From: Copromyces sp. CBS 386.78
Taxonomy: Eukaryota; Ascomycota; Sordariomycetes; Sordariales; Sordariaceae
Length of the DNA stretch: 64,000 bases
Reading direction: 5' to 3'
Assembly (NCBI GenBank): GCA_030685235.1
Contig: MU839180.1
Span: forward strand, 100,358 to 164,357
Every line of letters starts with the position of its first letter. Position 1 is the first letter of the stretch. Under the pieces are notes generated by a model that was given only the letters and a program-made list of their open reading frames with translations, was not told the origin of the DNA and did not search any database. Below, in pieces: positions 49,215 to 62,324 of this stretch. The position numbers and the translations under genes were made by a program.

Positions 49215-49698
49215 AGCTGATTGTTGAAAGTGTGGGTGGATATGAGGGATTATATTGCAAAGTTTTTGGTGATGTGGGGCCCGGAATGGTATAAGTCGGA
49301 TCGGGCTTAGCTTTTAACTTATATTAGTGTGTTTATCTAGCTTCATTGTCTCGGAGCCTCAAACATGCTCATCGTTGTTCATCACACGTCTCACATCTCA
49401 CGCGTCTTTGGCGAGTGCTTATCGGTCGTAAGAAAGGTTTAGTACAACGGACATAAGGTCAACGGGTGGAGAAGTAAGCTCCGGGGGGAAGAAAGAAGGT
49501 CGGGAAGAAGAACCGAAACAGCCTCGAGGCTGCCAGAACAGGATAACCTTGTGTATACCTTCCACGTCTGGACCACCGACTATGGCTTCCACCTCACTGC
49601 TCCTCTGTTCTTTCCAGAATAAAACCATTGTCATTCGAAGAACGAGGAAAGAACGATGGCCAAGAAGCAGATACAAATTTGATTGACGCATGTATCTC
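49215..49698. other. Spacer between tRNA-Ile and the synthetase gene
   Basis: About 480 bp, expected to hold the 3' UTR of the synthetase gene. No gene or repeat seen. Confidence 0.6.
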
Positions 49699-52044
49699 TC
49701 AAAGCTTCGCCCTAGCCTCAATAGCCGCATGCAACCCGCCCTTCTGATGCCAATACTCCCTGACCTTCTCCCTCGCCACATCCACCGTGCTCGGATCCTC
49801 TACCGTCGACGGGACGTCAACCGGCTTGTCGAACTCGTCATGGACCGCGTTTTCTAGCAGCTCACGCAAGACTCTCCTTAACGTCTTGCCTGAGCGCGTC
49901 TTGGGGATCATGCCCTTGCCCCGGATCATGCCGCCGAGCGAGGCGATGGCGCCAACCTGGGTGCGGACAAGCTTCTGGATTTCCTGGAACAGCTGCTCGT
50001 CTGATTTGACGTCACCGCCGTTGCCGTCCGAGGTGCTGACGAAGGCGAAGGGGAGTTGACCCTTAAGAGCGTCAGGAATACTAACCACGCATGCTTCGGT
50101 GACGAGGGGGTGGCTTGTAACTGCTTGCTCGAGCGTGCCTGATGGGGTGTGTTAGACCGAGAAGGCATAAGACGGTGTAATGTAAACTTGCCTGTGCTAA
50201 GACGATGAGCGGCAACGTTGATAATGTCATCAGTCCGAGCCATGATGTGAATGTACCCCTTTTGGTCGATGTAGCCGGCATCACCAGTGTCTACCCACTT
50301 GCCATTGAAGCGCAGCATGTAACTCCTCCAGAATCGCTCTTCATCCTCCCAAAGCGTCCGAAACGCAGTAGGTGCTAATGGAAGACCCAGAACAATGTTC
50401 CCCATGTTTCCCTTGGGGACCTCGTTACCTTCGTCATCCACAACTCTGAATGTTACGGTTCAAGGTTAGTTACCCATGCATTTTAAAGGCGCGGGAATAG
50501 CGGAGAATAAATACCTGACATCAAACCCAGGCATGGCCTTTCCAGCACTCCCGGGCTTAATAGCGAGTGGCGGATGATCCTTCACATTCGTCTTCCTGTT
50601 CTTGCCTGCGTGCGGAACCAACGCAACACCCGAAATCGGTGAGCCGGACTCCGACGACCACCAGTTATCCACAACCTGGGAGCCTGCAGCGCCATATCGC
50701 TTGAGTAGGTCTTGGTACATGGTAATGATAGCTGGTTCGGACCGCTCTCCGGCAACAAAGAGAGCCATGAGGCTCTTGAGTCCTCCCCGTTTGCCAATCT
50801 TGGTGATAAAGACGTTGTCAGGGTCTTCCTTTCGGATGGCTCTGAGTGCTGTTGGTGCGGTGAACATGGTGTTGATCTTGTACTCCTCTGCTAGTCTCCA
50901 AAAGGCTGAAGCGTCGGGTGTCCCGACTGGCTTACCTTCGTAGAGGACCGTAGCGGCGCCGGTGAGAAGGGGACCATAAAGCGTGTAGCTGTGGGACACC
51001 ACCCAGCCTATGTCACTGAAACAGCCCATCTTATTCCGGACTTGTTAGTACAACTCGCCTATAAAACATTGAGCAGTGAACGAGAGGTTAACTTACCACG
51101 TCACCTGGTCCATGTATGCCGAACAAATACGAAATGGACATGTGCAAGCCAACAGCATGACCGCCATTATCGCGCACAACACCTTTAGGGAGACCTGTTG
51201 TTCCGCTGGTGTAGATGATGTAGATAGGGTCAGCCGACCTCACAGGCACGCATGCAGCCTTGACGTTTCTAGCCCGCGCGCTCTTAACCAGCTTCTGCCA
51301 ATCCCGCTCGCCCTCAGTCTTCTTGATCGGACGCCACACTAGCTGCTCACGCTGCCAGATGATGGTCTTGGGTGGCTTGAAGGACGAGATGCTGATAGCC
51401 TCTTCGATATAGGCGCGGTAGCTGACAGGCCCTTTGTTACCTTCAATACCACAGGAAGCGGTCAAGATAGCGACTGGACGCGAGGCTTCGATGCGCTGGG
51501 CTAGGGCTGTAGAAGCGAAGCCACCGAAAACAACAGCGTGGATGGCGCCTAAACGGTTGACGGCGAGGATTCCGATCAGGGCGGCTGGCACCATCGGCAC
51601 TATATACAGACAAATATGTCAGTAGCTGGCTTACCGAGCAATAGTGAAAGCGGTATGGGTAAACTTACTGTAAACAAGAACAACATCTCCCTTTTTGACC
51701 CCCTCCTCTCGCAGAACCCCGGCAAAAGTCTCGACCTCATGAAGAAGCTGCTTATAGGTCAAGCGCTGCTTGGTGTTCGTGACTGGACTGTCATAGAGGA
51801 TGGCGGGCTGATCTCCACGTCCGGCTAAGACATGGCGGTCAATGCAGTTATAGCAGGTAGATAGCTCGCCGTCGGGGAACCATTCCCAGTGGCTGTGAGA
51901 GGTGTCCGATTTCAGGTTCTTAGTCGTACGTTTCAGGGCGGAAGAGGGCTTCTTGTGCCAGTGAAGTTGTTCAGCTTGATGACCCCAGAAGACCTCGGGG
52001 TCGGTGAGGGAGAGATGCTGGGCCTCATCTTGAGGGTGAGCCAT
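49699..52044 (-). CDS. AMP-forming short-chain acyl-CoA synthetase (propionyl-/ACSS3-like), five exons
   Basis: Joins a short-chain acid to CoA through an acyl-AMP intermediate. Exons are 52044-51669, 51599-51097, 51029-50515, 50445-50192 and 50138-49699, giving 695 residues in one frame. An N-terminal ACAS_N-like part (PEVFWGHQAEQLHWHK) comes first. Then the AMP-binding P-loop TSGTTGLPKG (256-265), NWWSSESG (415-422), DTGD (517-520), ARTDDIINVAAHRLSTG (534-550), and the catalytic/acetylation lysine K634 in TRSGKTLRR. WWSSESG in place of the WQTETG of acetyl-CoA synthetase favours the propionyl-CoA synthetase/ACSS3 group; the substrate is inference. The protein ends Ala-Lys-Leu, a peroxisomal PTS1 signal. 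Introns 1-3 are GT..AG (67-69 nt); intron 4 is GC..AG (53 nt). A TATA-like box lies at 52271-52278. Confidence 0.93.
50139..50191 (-). other. GC-AG intron (intron 4 of the acyl-CoA synthetase)
   Basis: The donor reads CACAG|GCAAGT and the acceptor CATCAG|GCACGC; length 53 nt. It splits a Gly codon, and splicing restores the family pattern RLSTG followed by the C-terminal domain. No GT donor nearby keeps the frame as well. Confidence 0.85.
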
Positions 52045-52270
52045 TATGGCTAGGGATTCGTAATGTGTTCTATTTCTATCTAGGTATGGATTGTTAGCTG
52101 ACGAAGATTCATGAAGGGACGTGCTGTTGCTTGAGATAAGACCTACAAGAGGACTAGAGCGTATAGAGAAGTAAACGATAAGGCCCGGAAGGTTGTTGGA
52201 ATATAGCATAAGCGAAAAAAGACAAAGAATGCAGAGAAGAGGGAATGTCTCAGTGACGGGACTGGTTAGG

Positions 52271-52278
52271 TATATATA
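52271..52278 (-). promoter_or_regulatory. TATA-like box of the acyl-CoA synthetase gene
   Basis: TATATATA about 230 bp upstream of the ATG. Confidence 0.45.
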
Positions 52279-55200
52279 GTAATGGGGTCAGGGAGGAGAC
52301 GAGCAAACAAGTGATATCACACCCGTGGGCTGGCCTCAAACCCCATTCCAAACAGATTCATCAGCCTCGGAGTTTTCAGACTTGGAGAATTGGTGGAGAG
52401 GAGGTCATCGGCGGTCTTCCAATTCGATCTTGGACTGGATTCCAGATGACAGACGTGCTCGTGGCATGTGTCGTCGGCGTGCCAAGTGGGTAGTTCCCCG
52501 CATTCCCCCATGCTCCTACCCCAAAGATCCGTCTGGGGGATCGACGCGGGGAAGGCACTAATGGAGGGCCGGCTAACGCCCATCTCTGGTTCGGGACTTG
52601 AAGGTAGCCGAAGCAATAACGTGAATGGGCAGAATGTCCCGAGAACTCGTGGCCATGTCGGAGACAGGAGAGTTCTCTTTGGGGTTTGAAGCCATCATGG
52701 GCTTGGGCATCCGGAGGGCCGTCAGGGCATTACCATACTAGCCCGCAGCTGGTTAGGGCTATGTATAAGTGGTCGGGTAAATGGCTGCCGACTGTGTTTT
52801 TGTTTCGGTCGAGTGAATGAAAGGTAGGGCTTACCACATGTCCAGGTAAATATGGTTCAGGAAAACTAGACGGTGCCGGATCACATAAGAACTTGGATCA
52901 AGGATCTCATGAGGTTGTGCCCACAACCACCACTCGGTCGCCTTCTCTGCAGTGAAAGCTAAAGCAACGTAAGATATTCTTGCTCCCTAGCATCTGCGCA
53001 TGACAGACAGAAGTAGATAACATGGGAAGTCTCTCCATTGATATAATCGATCAAGACGACAGAAGCTAGCCCTACCAGCGGATGCCTTTTGGCTCAGTAG
53101 CAAGGATAGGCCAGTTGAAGCTCTAAAAGCATGCATGATGAAAAGGCTATATGACCCAGCGAGAAGCAGGAAGGGATGGATACGTCCCGAACTCTCGGTA
53201 GCCCACCCGAACACCGGGGTCGGATCACGGCTTCACCCACGTGGACCGGATCGGCGCGGTACGGGTGGGGCACTATCAGCCTTAAATGTCCCGTCTTCCA
53301 GATCCGGGTGTGGAATTTGTTGCTCTGTTCAGAAGTAGCCTCTCTGGCCTGGGATTCCTTGTGAGAGGAGGGTCTGGACATCACCCATGTGCTGAAACAC
53401 TCCGCAACAGCGGGAATAGGATCATGTAGAAGATTCGGTCTGATGCTTTTGTCAACATCCGGGCTTCCTCCTGAGATCAAGATGGAGGCTCAGTCACTTG
53501 ACTTCCGAAACATCTCCGTAAAGGGAAAACTGTATAATATGGCTGGATGGTACCATAGTTGTCAGTTGAAGCGGCTGTCAAGACGAAACTTGCCAACTGA
53601 CGGAACCAAAGGATCGTTCAAGAGCAATGAATGCTATGGTGCGAGGGGCACCCTCCAAGTCTCAGCCAGCTTGCTTTCATCCAACGAGACAGAGTCAGTG
53701 AACAATCGGATAAAAGGTCTAGGAAAAAGCGTGACGAGGACAAGTAACTTGATAGAAGTCATTGACAGGCCATCACAAACAAATGAATGGTGATGCCGCA
53801 GTTCGCTCCGGTAGACAAGCAGTTCGAGGCTTGAACCGGTGTATCCTGAGTGATCACAGATAATCCGTCCACCATGCCCAAGACGTAAGACGTCTACCTG
53901 GCAGAAGGCAGATAATTATTCCAGACTGGACCGGCACCTGCTTCTTTCGAATTGGATGGGATAATGTGTAGATGGTCACCGCCAGGCTGGTAAACATCGC
54001 GTGGCCATCACTCGAAACCGTCTGTTGATGGGCACAGGTTGCCGCTGACGCCTTGCCGCGGGTGTCTAACCTAGTAATGAAGGAAATAGCGCTGTCACGT
54101 TCCTGATTTGGTTGCTGGCGCTTCGCGGTGATAGTTTTGGTGATGAACTGACTTCAACTGGGTGACGTTGTGTCGCTGCGTTGATGTGTTGAAGATGATT
54201 GTCTCTTGGCGACGACAACTGATAACTGCCATTGCCCCCACCTTCCATTCCAGTCTGTATACGTATCTCGCTTATGCCTGCCCAAGTGATTACCTTCCGC
54301 ACCCCTCCCGTCGGTGTGGTGCAGAGCGCGTCCAGTAGAGATACTGATGCTGCTCTTCAACTGAACCTTCCTAATCGGACCAATGGGGAATGCATGCTAG
54401 AGGCGCGTACCTTGCATAACATGTTGTATTGGCAGGATTGTTTGTGCAGCCACGTCACAATCGAAAATGGCGGAAGTGACGGTGATGAGTTTGGACCGAC
54501 GACCTTGTAAAGTGAAAAGTGCGTGTGAGTTGTTGTGATGGGTGAGCGCGTAAAGTAGTGAGATGAAATGTGACTTCGTGTTGGTGGCGAGGTTCAATTC
54601 GGTTCGTATCCTCATTTTCGTAACCATTTCTGTTTGTGTCCCTCGAAATAATTGATTGCATAATCATCTTCTGGAAGAGGTCGGCTTCTTGGCTGAGAGA
54701 TACCGCCCTTGGCCGGAGCAATTGCCGAACAACTTTCTGGAAAAAAGGTGCAAAAAGGTGCAGAAAGGCGGTCGGTCGGTCGCCCAGAGAGGCCATCGCG
54801 ATAACGGCTGCCCGGTTCCACTAGTCGGGCCCCCACCGAGTCCACCCTCATCAGGAACTAATCGCATGCTGGCCACATGCTTCTGCCCCGTCGTCATGGT
54901 CTTTTCGGCGAGGTTGGCTCACCCGTTTTGTCCACGGCGAGATCAGCGCTTTTGTGACAGCGCTGGTGGTGTGGACCCTGTCCTGGTGGACTTGGTTGTC
55001 AATGCATGCCACCTTGGAAGTCGGACCGTTGAGCCCTTTTTGTTTGGGGGCTGATTCGAGCGCTTTGGGTGTTTGCCGGCGGAAGATCGTCAGCGGATGA
55101 TCGTCCAGGCAACTCAATCCACTGCGTTTCCAAGTATTGGTGAACATTTTCTTCAGCGATCATAAGGCGCATTGGAAGTTTCTAGTTAGTTCACGTAGTA

Positions 55201-55768
55201 GATCTCATGTCACACGAAACGCAGCTTGTTCAAAATGGAAGAGTGTTGATATTGTGTATCTGGCAATCGGAGAGAGAACCCACTGGACTCTCCATTGGAA
55301 CACAATTCCATCGAGGGGTAAGAAGGGTGTATGTGAGCCGTCGTTCAAAACCTTTGTAAAGGGATACATGAGAAAACAACACCGCGGACCAAGCCATCTA
55401 ATAGGGAATGCAAAAATGGTGGTAAAAAGGTTGAAAGCGTGTGCAAAGTCCCAATGATTTCCCGAAAAAAAAGTCTTTAAGAAGTTCATACAAACACAGA
55501 ATCCAAACAGAGTTGGGACTCTGCGTTCCCCGTTATCATTAGCCCTGGGTATCCTTTAAATAAATCTCTTCCTTCTCTAAATCCAGATCCATAATCTCAT
55601 CCAACTCCACAGCCATTTGAGTTCACCAAGCGCAACCCCCTTGGCGCCGCAACGTCATGCCGAAGCATGGCCGTTGGCGGGGCAGTATTAGCTATTACCG
55701 ATCAAGAGAATCGTGGGATCATGAGACGTGGAAGTCGAAACGCTTGGCTGTCACGCATGGACAGGAAT
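52279..55768. other. 3.5-kb region without a supported gene
   Basis: Normal composition. Frames up to 134 codons (53389-53793, plus) carry no recognisable motif and overlap others. The tail next to 55769 should hold the 3' UTR of the CCG-6-type gene. Confidence 0.5.
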
Positions 55769-56516
55769 TTAGAGGAGGATGGCAGCGAGACCGAGGACAC
55801 CAGCGAGGCCGGCGCCGGAGAGGGCAGCGGCCTTGCCAGCACCAGCGGTGGGGACTTCGGAGGGGCTGACGGTGGGAGAGACGACAGCGGGGGCGCTGCC
55901 GGTGCCAACGGAGCCGGCCGAGGTGGGGGCAGGGACGGTGGAGTTGACGTAGCCAGTGCTGTGAAAAGTGTTAGTTATTTTATGAACAAGACCGGTCCCG
56001 TGAGGAAACGGGACGCACCAGCTGTGGCAGATCACTGACGAGGTGGTGATGATGGGCTTGGTGACAGTGCAAGGGCAGTCAGAGATGGTCAGGGTGGTGG
56101 CCTAGAGAAAGGAAGACGCGTTAGCAATGATGTTCTCATCCCAAGCAGATAGCAGACTGCGGAGGAAGAGGTGAAAGGTGGGACGAAATCCGGGGCCGGG
56201 CCGGGACTAGGTTCCATGAGGCTCTTTGTTGTTGCGGTATCACCGGGGACACCGGAACACAAACGTTCCCTCACACAACCTAGCTCTGGGCTCTGGCTCC
56301 CGTTCCCGTCTTCCATCCCAATCTCTCCTCCCCCGCGTCTCAGATCGGACCGTGTCGTACCTCAGTGACGGTGTAGGTGGTGCCGCCATAGCTGATCTCA
56401 GTGGGACCAGGGCAGTAGGTGGTGACGGCAGTGACGACCTCGGTGGTGTAGGTCACGTTGCTCCAGGCGTGGGCGCCAGCGGCAGCGGCAAGGACGGCGG
56501 CAGCAGAGAACTTCAT
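55769..56516 (-). CDS. ccg-6: CCG-6-type small GPI-anchored cell-surface protein (three exons)
   Basis: Exons 56516-56361, 56101-56019 and 55958-55769 give 142 residues. Introns are 259 nt (GTACGA..CTAG) and 60 nt (GTGCGT..ACAG, with an AACTAAC branch site); the second splits a Cys codon. Signal peptide residues 1-17 (cleavage after AHA). The mature part has YTTEVVTAVTTYCPGPTE, a TVTE block, a CPCTVTKP segment and ICHSC, then a Ser/Thr/Pro/Ala-rich stalk and a hydrophobic tail (GAGLAGVLGLAAILL) after a small-residue omega site, fitting a GPI anchor. This matches my memory of Neurospora clock-controlled protein 6, whose transcript cycles with the circadian clock; whether this copy cycles is not visible. 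A TATA box lies at 56724-56730. Codons are strongly C-biased, suggesting high expression. Confidence 0.9.
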
Positions 56517-56723
56517 TTTGGCTGATTGGTTGGTTGGGATTATGTACTCAGAGAAGATGTTGTATGTTCGTCGTTGGGATTGAAAAGTTGAGGACGGGGA
56601 AGGTCGGCAGCTGAGATATTATAACGAATGGAACTGACTGAAAAGTCAAGGTGTGTGGAGTGAGCGTGGATGTGGGTGAGGGAGGAAAAGGGGAAATGGA
56701 GTCGCTTCGCGAGCGATCGTCTG

Positions 56724-56730
56724 TTATATA
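56724..56730 (-). promoter_or_regulatory. TATA box of the CCG-6-type gene
   Basis: TATATAA on the minus strand about 208 bp upstream of the ATG, followed in the promoter direction by a short leader. A TCGCT..AGCGA dyad (56702-56716) lies just downstream of it. Confidence 0.55.
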
Positions 56731-58780
56731 CCATGGAAATTGGGGAGATTTCTCCATTTTAGTGGATCGACCCAGCGTCGCAAGGCCACAAAAGGCCCCT
56801 TGTCAACCCAAGCCCTCCTTGGTTGGTATCCATGCCGTATCCATCACCTTGCATCTCCTCGCTATTGCAGCATGGCGCTAGCCACCCTCAGCACCGGGGA
56901 TAATCAATCCTGACCCATCTTCTCGCCATTGCCCTCGATCACTCGAATCACGGCGCCTCGTCAGCACACCTGGGCGTGCTGGGGCCTGGGGGTCCTGAGG
57001 GTGTGGCCTTGGACGGCCTTGGACCTCGTCGACACGGGCTTGGGACTGCCAGGAACTGCGTGGTGTGGGAGTGCTTGGTCAGGGCTCGTTTGGAGTCCGT
57101 CGTGACAATGTCGACAGAGTGGGAAAGAAGAAGGTGTGGGTGGGTCCCGTAAATGGGATGGATGGTGGCAAGCGACCCAAGAGATTAGACCTGCCACTCT
57201 TCAACAAAGGGACTTGTTCCTGGCTGACATGTTTGACGGTGCCGACAGGGAAATAATTTTACTTCCTGCTGTCAGCGTCCCTGTCACCGTCTCTTCTTCC
57301 ATCTGTGCCTGAGCGTGCCTATTGGTGTGCGTGCTGACAGGCTGGATCTGCTGAGAGGGTGCAGCTGTCATCCTCCAATGTGGTGGCTGTCTCTGCCATG
57401 TTCCTGTTGGTCTCGGTGGGTTGCAGGCAATTATCACAGGTATCCAGGAACAGGAAGTGATTGGATCGATAGCATGTCTTCATGGCCAAACCGTCATTTT
57501 CCAATTCAACCAGTTGCGAGCAGCAATCGGTTCGTTCATTCGGCCATTTGGAGTTCTTTTCCAGCAGCGGCCGATCTCGTACAACCGTTCTTCGCCCACC
57601 CTCCCTCTCCCTCTTTTGCCTCTTTTCGTGATCATGGATGATGGATGCTGGGATGTGTCGCCTCGTTCTGGTGCGGTACCTGCAGCAGATGGTCAGACGG
57701 AAATGAAGCGTCCAGAGGGTGTGCGTTGAGTGCGTCTTCGGTTGGTCGGAGCGAGCCATCCCATCTTCCGAAGCAATTATGTCCCCTGGCCTTTGCAGCA
57801 AACTTTGCAGCAGGCAGGACAGGGACCACCCGACAATGCCAAATTGGAACTACTGCACTCTCACAGCAGCCAGAACACCAACCTGGAAATCGGACCGCCA
57901 AAGAACGTCACCGTTATTTGCACATCAACAATTACTACTTTGTTCCAACTCCTTGATTAATGAAAAATCACCCGCGATTGTGGGTAGGAAGTCCATGCTT
58001 TCGTCTTAATTGAAACATCAATCAGTGAACAAATAGTTTTCACATATAGACAGGAACCCACGACCACGAGGAAATGCGACTCCGTATGGTGTAGTTGCTG
58101 CCCACGAATCTTTTCTGTGGTTCCTGGAAATTGGTCCCTACAGTGCGCTCGATGGACTCTATTTCTGGAAGCCTTCCTGGAAAGGGGTTCCTCCGAAGCT
58201 CTTGAGGCGATTGGACACGCCTGAATTTACCACTTGCAGGGTTAGCACTTTGACTTTTTAACCGTCCGTGTTCTAGCCCGGTCGCATCTTCTTTCGAATC
58301 GAAGTTCCAGGTCTTTTCTCTCCAGCTTCCTAGTCTCGAAGAGGTGGATGATGATGAAGATACCTGGTATGAAATGGATAGGTCGACGGATGGGTTGAAT
58401 GAGGATGGATCGTGAGCCTCGACCTTCCCCACCGACCGATATCTGGTGCCCACAACAAAAGCCTGTTCTGTTCCGGTTTCACGAGTTGTCATGGACACTG
58501 GCGGTGACAGCATCTCCCTGGACTTCATAAGAGAATCCTTGGAGGCACTTTGAATGGAGTCAACTGGAGTCCGGTAAGGTTAGTTGGCTAGACCCATTTT
58601 AATAGTTGGCTAGTCCAAAGTAGTCTCTATCACATTGACCCCCGTCGACTCCCTTCAGCGGACCCGCCCCATATAAAATGTGGGTCTCTCCTCCTCGAAC
58701 TTTGTAAGAGGAGGTCTATTACGATTTTGCGCAAAAACGTCGTCGGCTACACTTGTACACATACAAATCGGCTTCGACAA
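56731..58780. other. Region upstream of the CCG-6-type gene
   Basis: Contains the promoter of the CCG-6-type gene. A 162-codon frame at 58040-58528 (minus) is Ser/Arg-rich with no motif; I do not support it as a gene. A repeated GTTGGCTAG (about 58582 and 58605) marks the approach to the RIP boundary. Confidence 0.45.
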
Positions 58781-61364
58781 TTTTTGTTTTATAGTAAACA
58801 TTTACAAATATTTCGATAACTACACATCATATTTCAAAATAGTTTATTCGTTAAATATAATACAAGTAGGAATTTTTATATCCTATTTTTTTTTTCCTTA
58901 TTATAATTTATATTAACCCTTAATTATTTCTTAAGGGGTTATATTAATCGGCTATAATAATTACCCTTTAAAAAATAGGTATTATATTTTTATTAATTAT
59001 AATCTAGTTTATTTAAAATTTAGTAATTATAATAGCCTAGCCGAATTCTACTTTTAATAAAATTTTTATTTTTATCCGATATTTTAAAACTAATTCCAAT
59101 TTTATTACCTCTCTTATACTAAATATAATTATATAGTAATATATTGCTACTATTATTAAATATACAACTTTAAACGAATATTTAGAATTTTAAATTCGGT
59201 TTATTTATATTATCGTTTAAATTCTCTTTAATCCGCCCATTTAATTAACTTCCAATTAAATTCCTTATAAGTTTCGCCCTTAGTAAGTTGAATATATCCG
59301 TCGTATTATTTATCGGTATAGTAATATAATTTTTATCGCTATAATTGGTTTTAATAAAAGTATTATACTTTAAATAATACTAGTTATTCTTCCTATATAA
59401 ATTATACTATAAATTATACCTTTTAATCGCTTTGGTTAAAAATAAAGGGATATTATTATAAAATATCCCGGCGTAAAACCCTTATTAATCGATTAAAACC
59501 TCTATAAAGTATATAAATATCTTTTATTTTTTCTAATAATTAATTAATATACTTAGACCGATTCTTTATAAGAGTATATACGTTCGGGATATTTTATTTA
59601 TATTCTCTTCGGACTAAAGTAAGTATTTTACTACCGATTTTTCAAATTCCTTCGTATTTTGGAATTCGCTACCCGTATAGTATTCGTAATTATAAACGAA
59701 TTTTATACTATTTATTAATAGCGTAACTTCTATACCTAATTCTCTAATCTTTTTTAATTCCGTTGGACCCTACTTTTTTTTATCCTATAATTCGAATATA
59801 TAATTATATTAATTAAAGAATTTGAGGCGTATATATAGGAATACGCCAACTTCCGCCTATTTAGAAAGTTAGTAAATTCCTTAAAGATTATTTATATTTC
59901 TATCGACCGACCTAATATTAATATTATCTTTAATTATATTCTTCTTAACGAAATTTTAAATTTCGAACGCTTCGAATTCTTCTTTATCCCTACTTCGGAT
60001 ATTATAATCCTAAAAATAATTATTTATATTAATAATAAAAATTTTATCAGTAAAGCGAGGAAGTATTTTATTTGTATTTTAATTAAATGTAGTTTCCGTA
60101 ACCGAATTAATACGCTTATAATAATTTAAGTCTACTATTTTTATATCCGCCCTCCTAATTAAGATCGTCTATATTAATAATTCGTTACTCCTAAATTTTA
60201 ATATTATATTATTATATTTATTATAGTATTAGGTATAAAAATAAATATATTTAATATAATGCGAATTATATAATATAGTTAGGTTATTTCTAAGGACGTT
60301 ACGGATTTATAGTAACGTTTCGGCCGTATAATCTATAGTAGTAGAAATAGTATTATATACTTTTTTGTACTATATGAGTACTTCGACCGGTTTAGATTCG
60401 ATTTTACGAAATTGCCCCTATTAATAATATAATTTAATAATTATTCGTAGATATACGATTCCGAATCGTCATTTATATTGGATATTATATACGAAATAAC
60501 CTATTCCTAATTACTTACGTATTTTAAAGGTTTTTAATCGCTAGTAGACCCTAATTTTAATATATTTAATACTATTTACTTAAGGAAGTAGATTAAAGCG
60601 AATAGGAAGCAATAGATTAATTTAATTATTAAATACCCTAATATATACGCCGTCGTTAACGCTAAATATTTTTGCTAAATTATCCTTAATATTCTTTAAA
60701 GTTATATTAACTTCGAATATTATACGTATACCCTATATTATAATAAGTATAATTATTTCCTTAGTTAAATAGAAGAAATATTTAAAAAGTCGAAGAAAAA
60801 GCCTAGCCTACCGACTATTATTAGTAAGGCCGGGATTTTTCTAACTTATTTCTAGGATTTTTTTATAATATATATTACTTTTATATTTGCAGTATACAAT
60901 ATCGATTTCTAATTATTATATTTAGTCTTTTTACTGCCTAAAATCGCTTAGTAATTCGTACGCATAATAATTACGAAAATAAATATATTTATTTATATAT
61001 TAAAAGATATAATAAAATATATTTTCCTTTTACAAAATTAATAGTATTTCGAAGAGTATAGTTATAGCCTCGTTGTAAAGTATATTAAATTAGCGTTGGT
61101 AGTTAATATTATATAGAGTACGAAGTTTAAAAGCGTTCTAATTAATAATATAGTAGATAGTAAGGATATTACTATCGTATCCGCTCTAATTGTAAGCCCT
61201 TTAATATTAACCTTATATATTATTATAGCCCTTACTCCTATTATTTTATTACCCCCTACCATATACTTTACCCATAAAAATCGTTAACCGAAGTATAATA
61301 AGCGTTAAATTATAATTAATTTACTCCTATCGGAATATTTTCATTACGTTTCTAAATTATACTT

Positions 61365-61590
61365 TCTTTATTCTAATAATAATTATATTTTATTATTCTA
61401 ATTGGAATAGAGGTAATAAATTCTTTTTATTCTAATAGGAATATAGGTAATAAATTTTCTTTATTCTAATAGGAATATAAATAGTAAATTCTCTTTATTC
61501 TGATAGGAATATAAATAATAAATTCTTTTTATTCTAATAGAAATATAGGTAGTAAACTCTTTTTATTCTAATAGGAATATAGGTAGTAGT
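61365..61590. repeat. Tandem array, ~40-bp unit, about six copies
   Basis: The unit TTTATTCTAATAGGAATATAGGTAGTAAATTC recurs with small changes. Confidence 0.85.
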
Positions 61591-62059
61591 AGTAATTAAC
61601 TCCTATTAAAATAAAATTTGGGAATAGTAACTAATTCCTATTAAAGTAAAATTAATAGAAGGGGGGAAGAGTTTATAATAAAATAATTCTCTATATAATA
61701 ATATAAAGTATACCCTTTAATAGGTTTATATTCCGTCCGGGGCTTATATACGTAATTTAAAATTAATACGACTTTATTCCGATTAAATTTCTTTATTAAA
61801 TAAATTTTTTTAGGATAATATAAATCGTTTATTCCGAACTCGTTTTAAAGTAGTTAAGAATTAGGTTTAGGATAGTTTTATTATTTACCGTCTATTTCGT
61901 TTACGTTACCGGACTTCTTCTTAATACTTTTATCCCCTTTAGCCTTTTCGCTAATAGCCGTAATTGCATTATTTATTATAAATAATATAATAAATTATAC
62001 TATAGTCTATTATTACTTTCGCCGCGGATTTAATTATAAATACTTAAAAATTAAATACT

Positions 62060-62245
62060 TTTAATAAAAGCCTTCTGCTATCTTATCCTATCCTATAGTA
62101 AATTAAATTATAATTATTAAAAAACGATAGCCCTCCGCTATTTTATTTTATTTTCTAATAAATTAGATTATAATTATCGAAAAATAGCCTTCCGCTATTT
62201 CATCTTATCCTTTAGTAAATTAAATTATAAATACCGAAAGGTCTA
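62060..62245. repeat. Tandem array, ~65-70-bp unit, three copies
   Basis: Each copy has CCTTCTGCTAT or a variant, a TTATCCTAT-like block, then AGTAAATTAAATTATAA. Confidence 0.8.
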
Positions 62246-62324
62246 TTCTTATTAAACCGTTTATTTACTTATTTATTCTTAATTTAACCGGGTTTATATA
62301 AACGGTAAAATATCTTAATTTCCT

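Noticed and set aside
53389..53793. 134-codon frame (plus)
   Set aside because: No recognisable feature, overlapped by other frames.
58040..58528. 162-codon Ser-rich frame (minus)
   Set aside because: No motif or neighbour support; might be real but nothing in the sequence shows it.
59380..59760. piggyBac-type transposase on the minus strand
   Set aside because: Only one short motif (YNYEYYTG) resembles the family and later segments do not follow it; too decayed to call.
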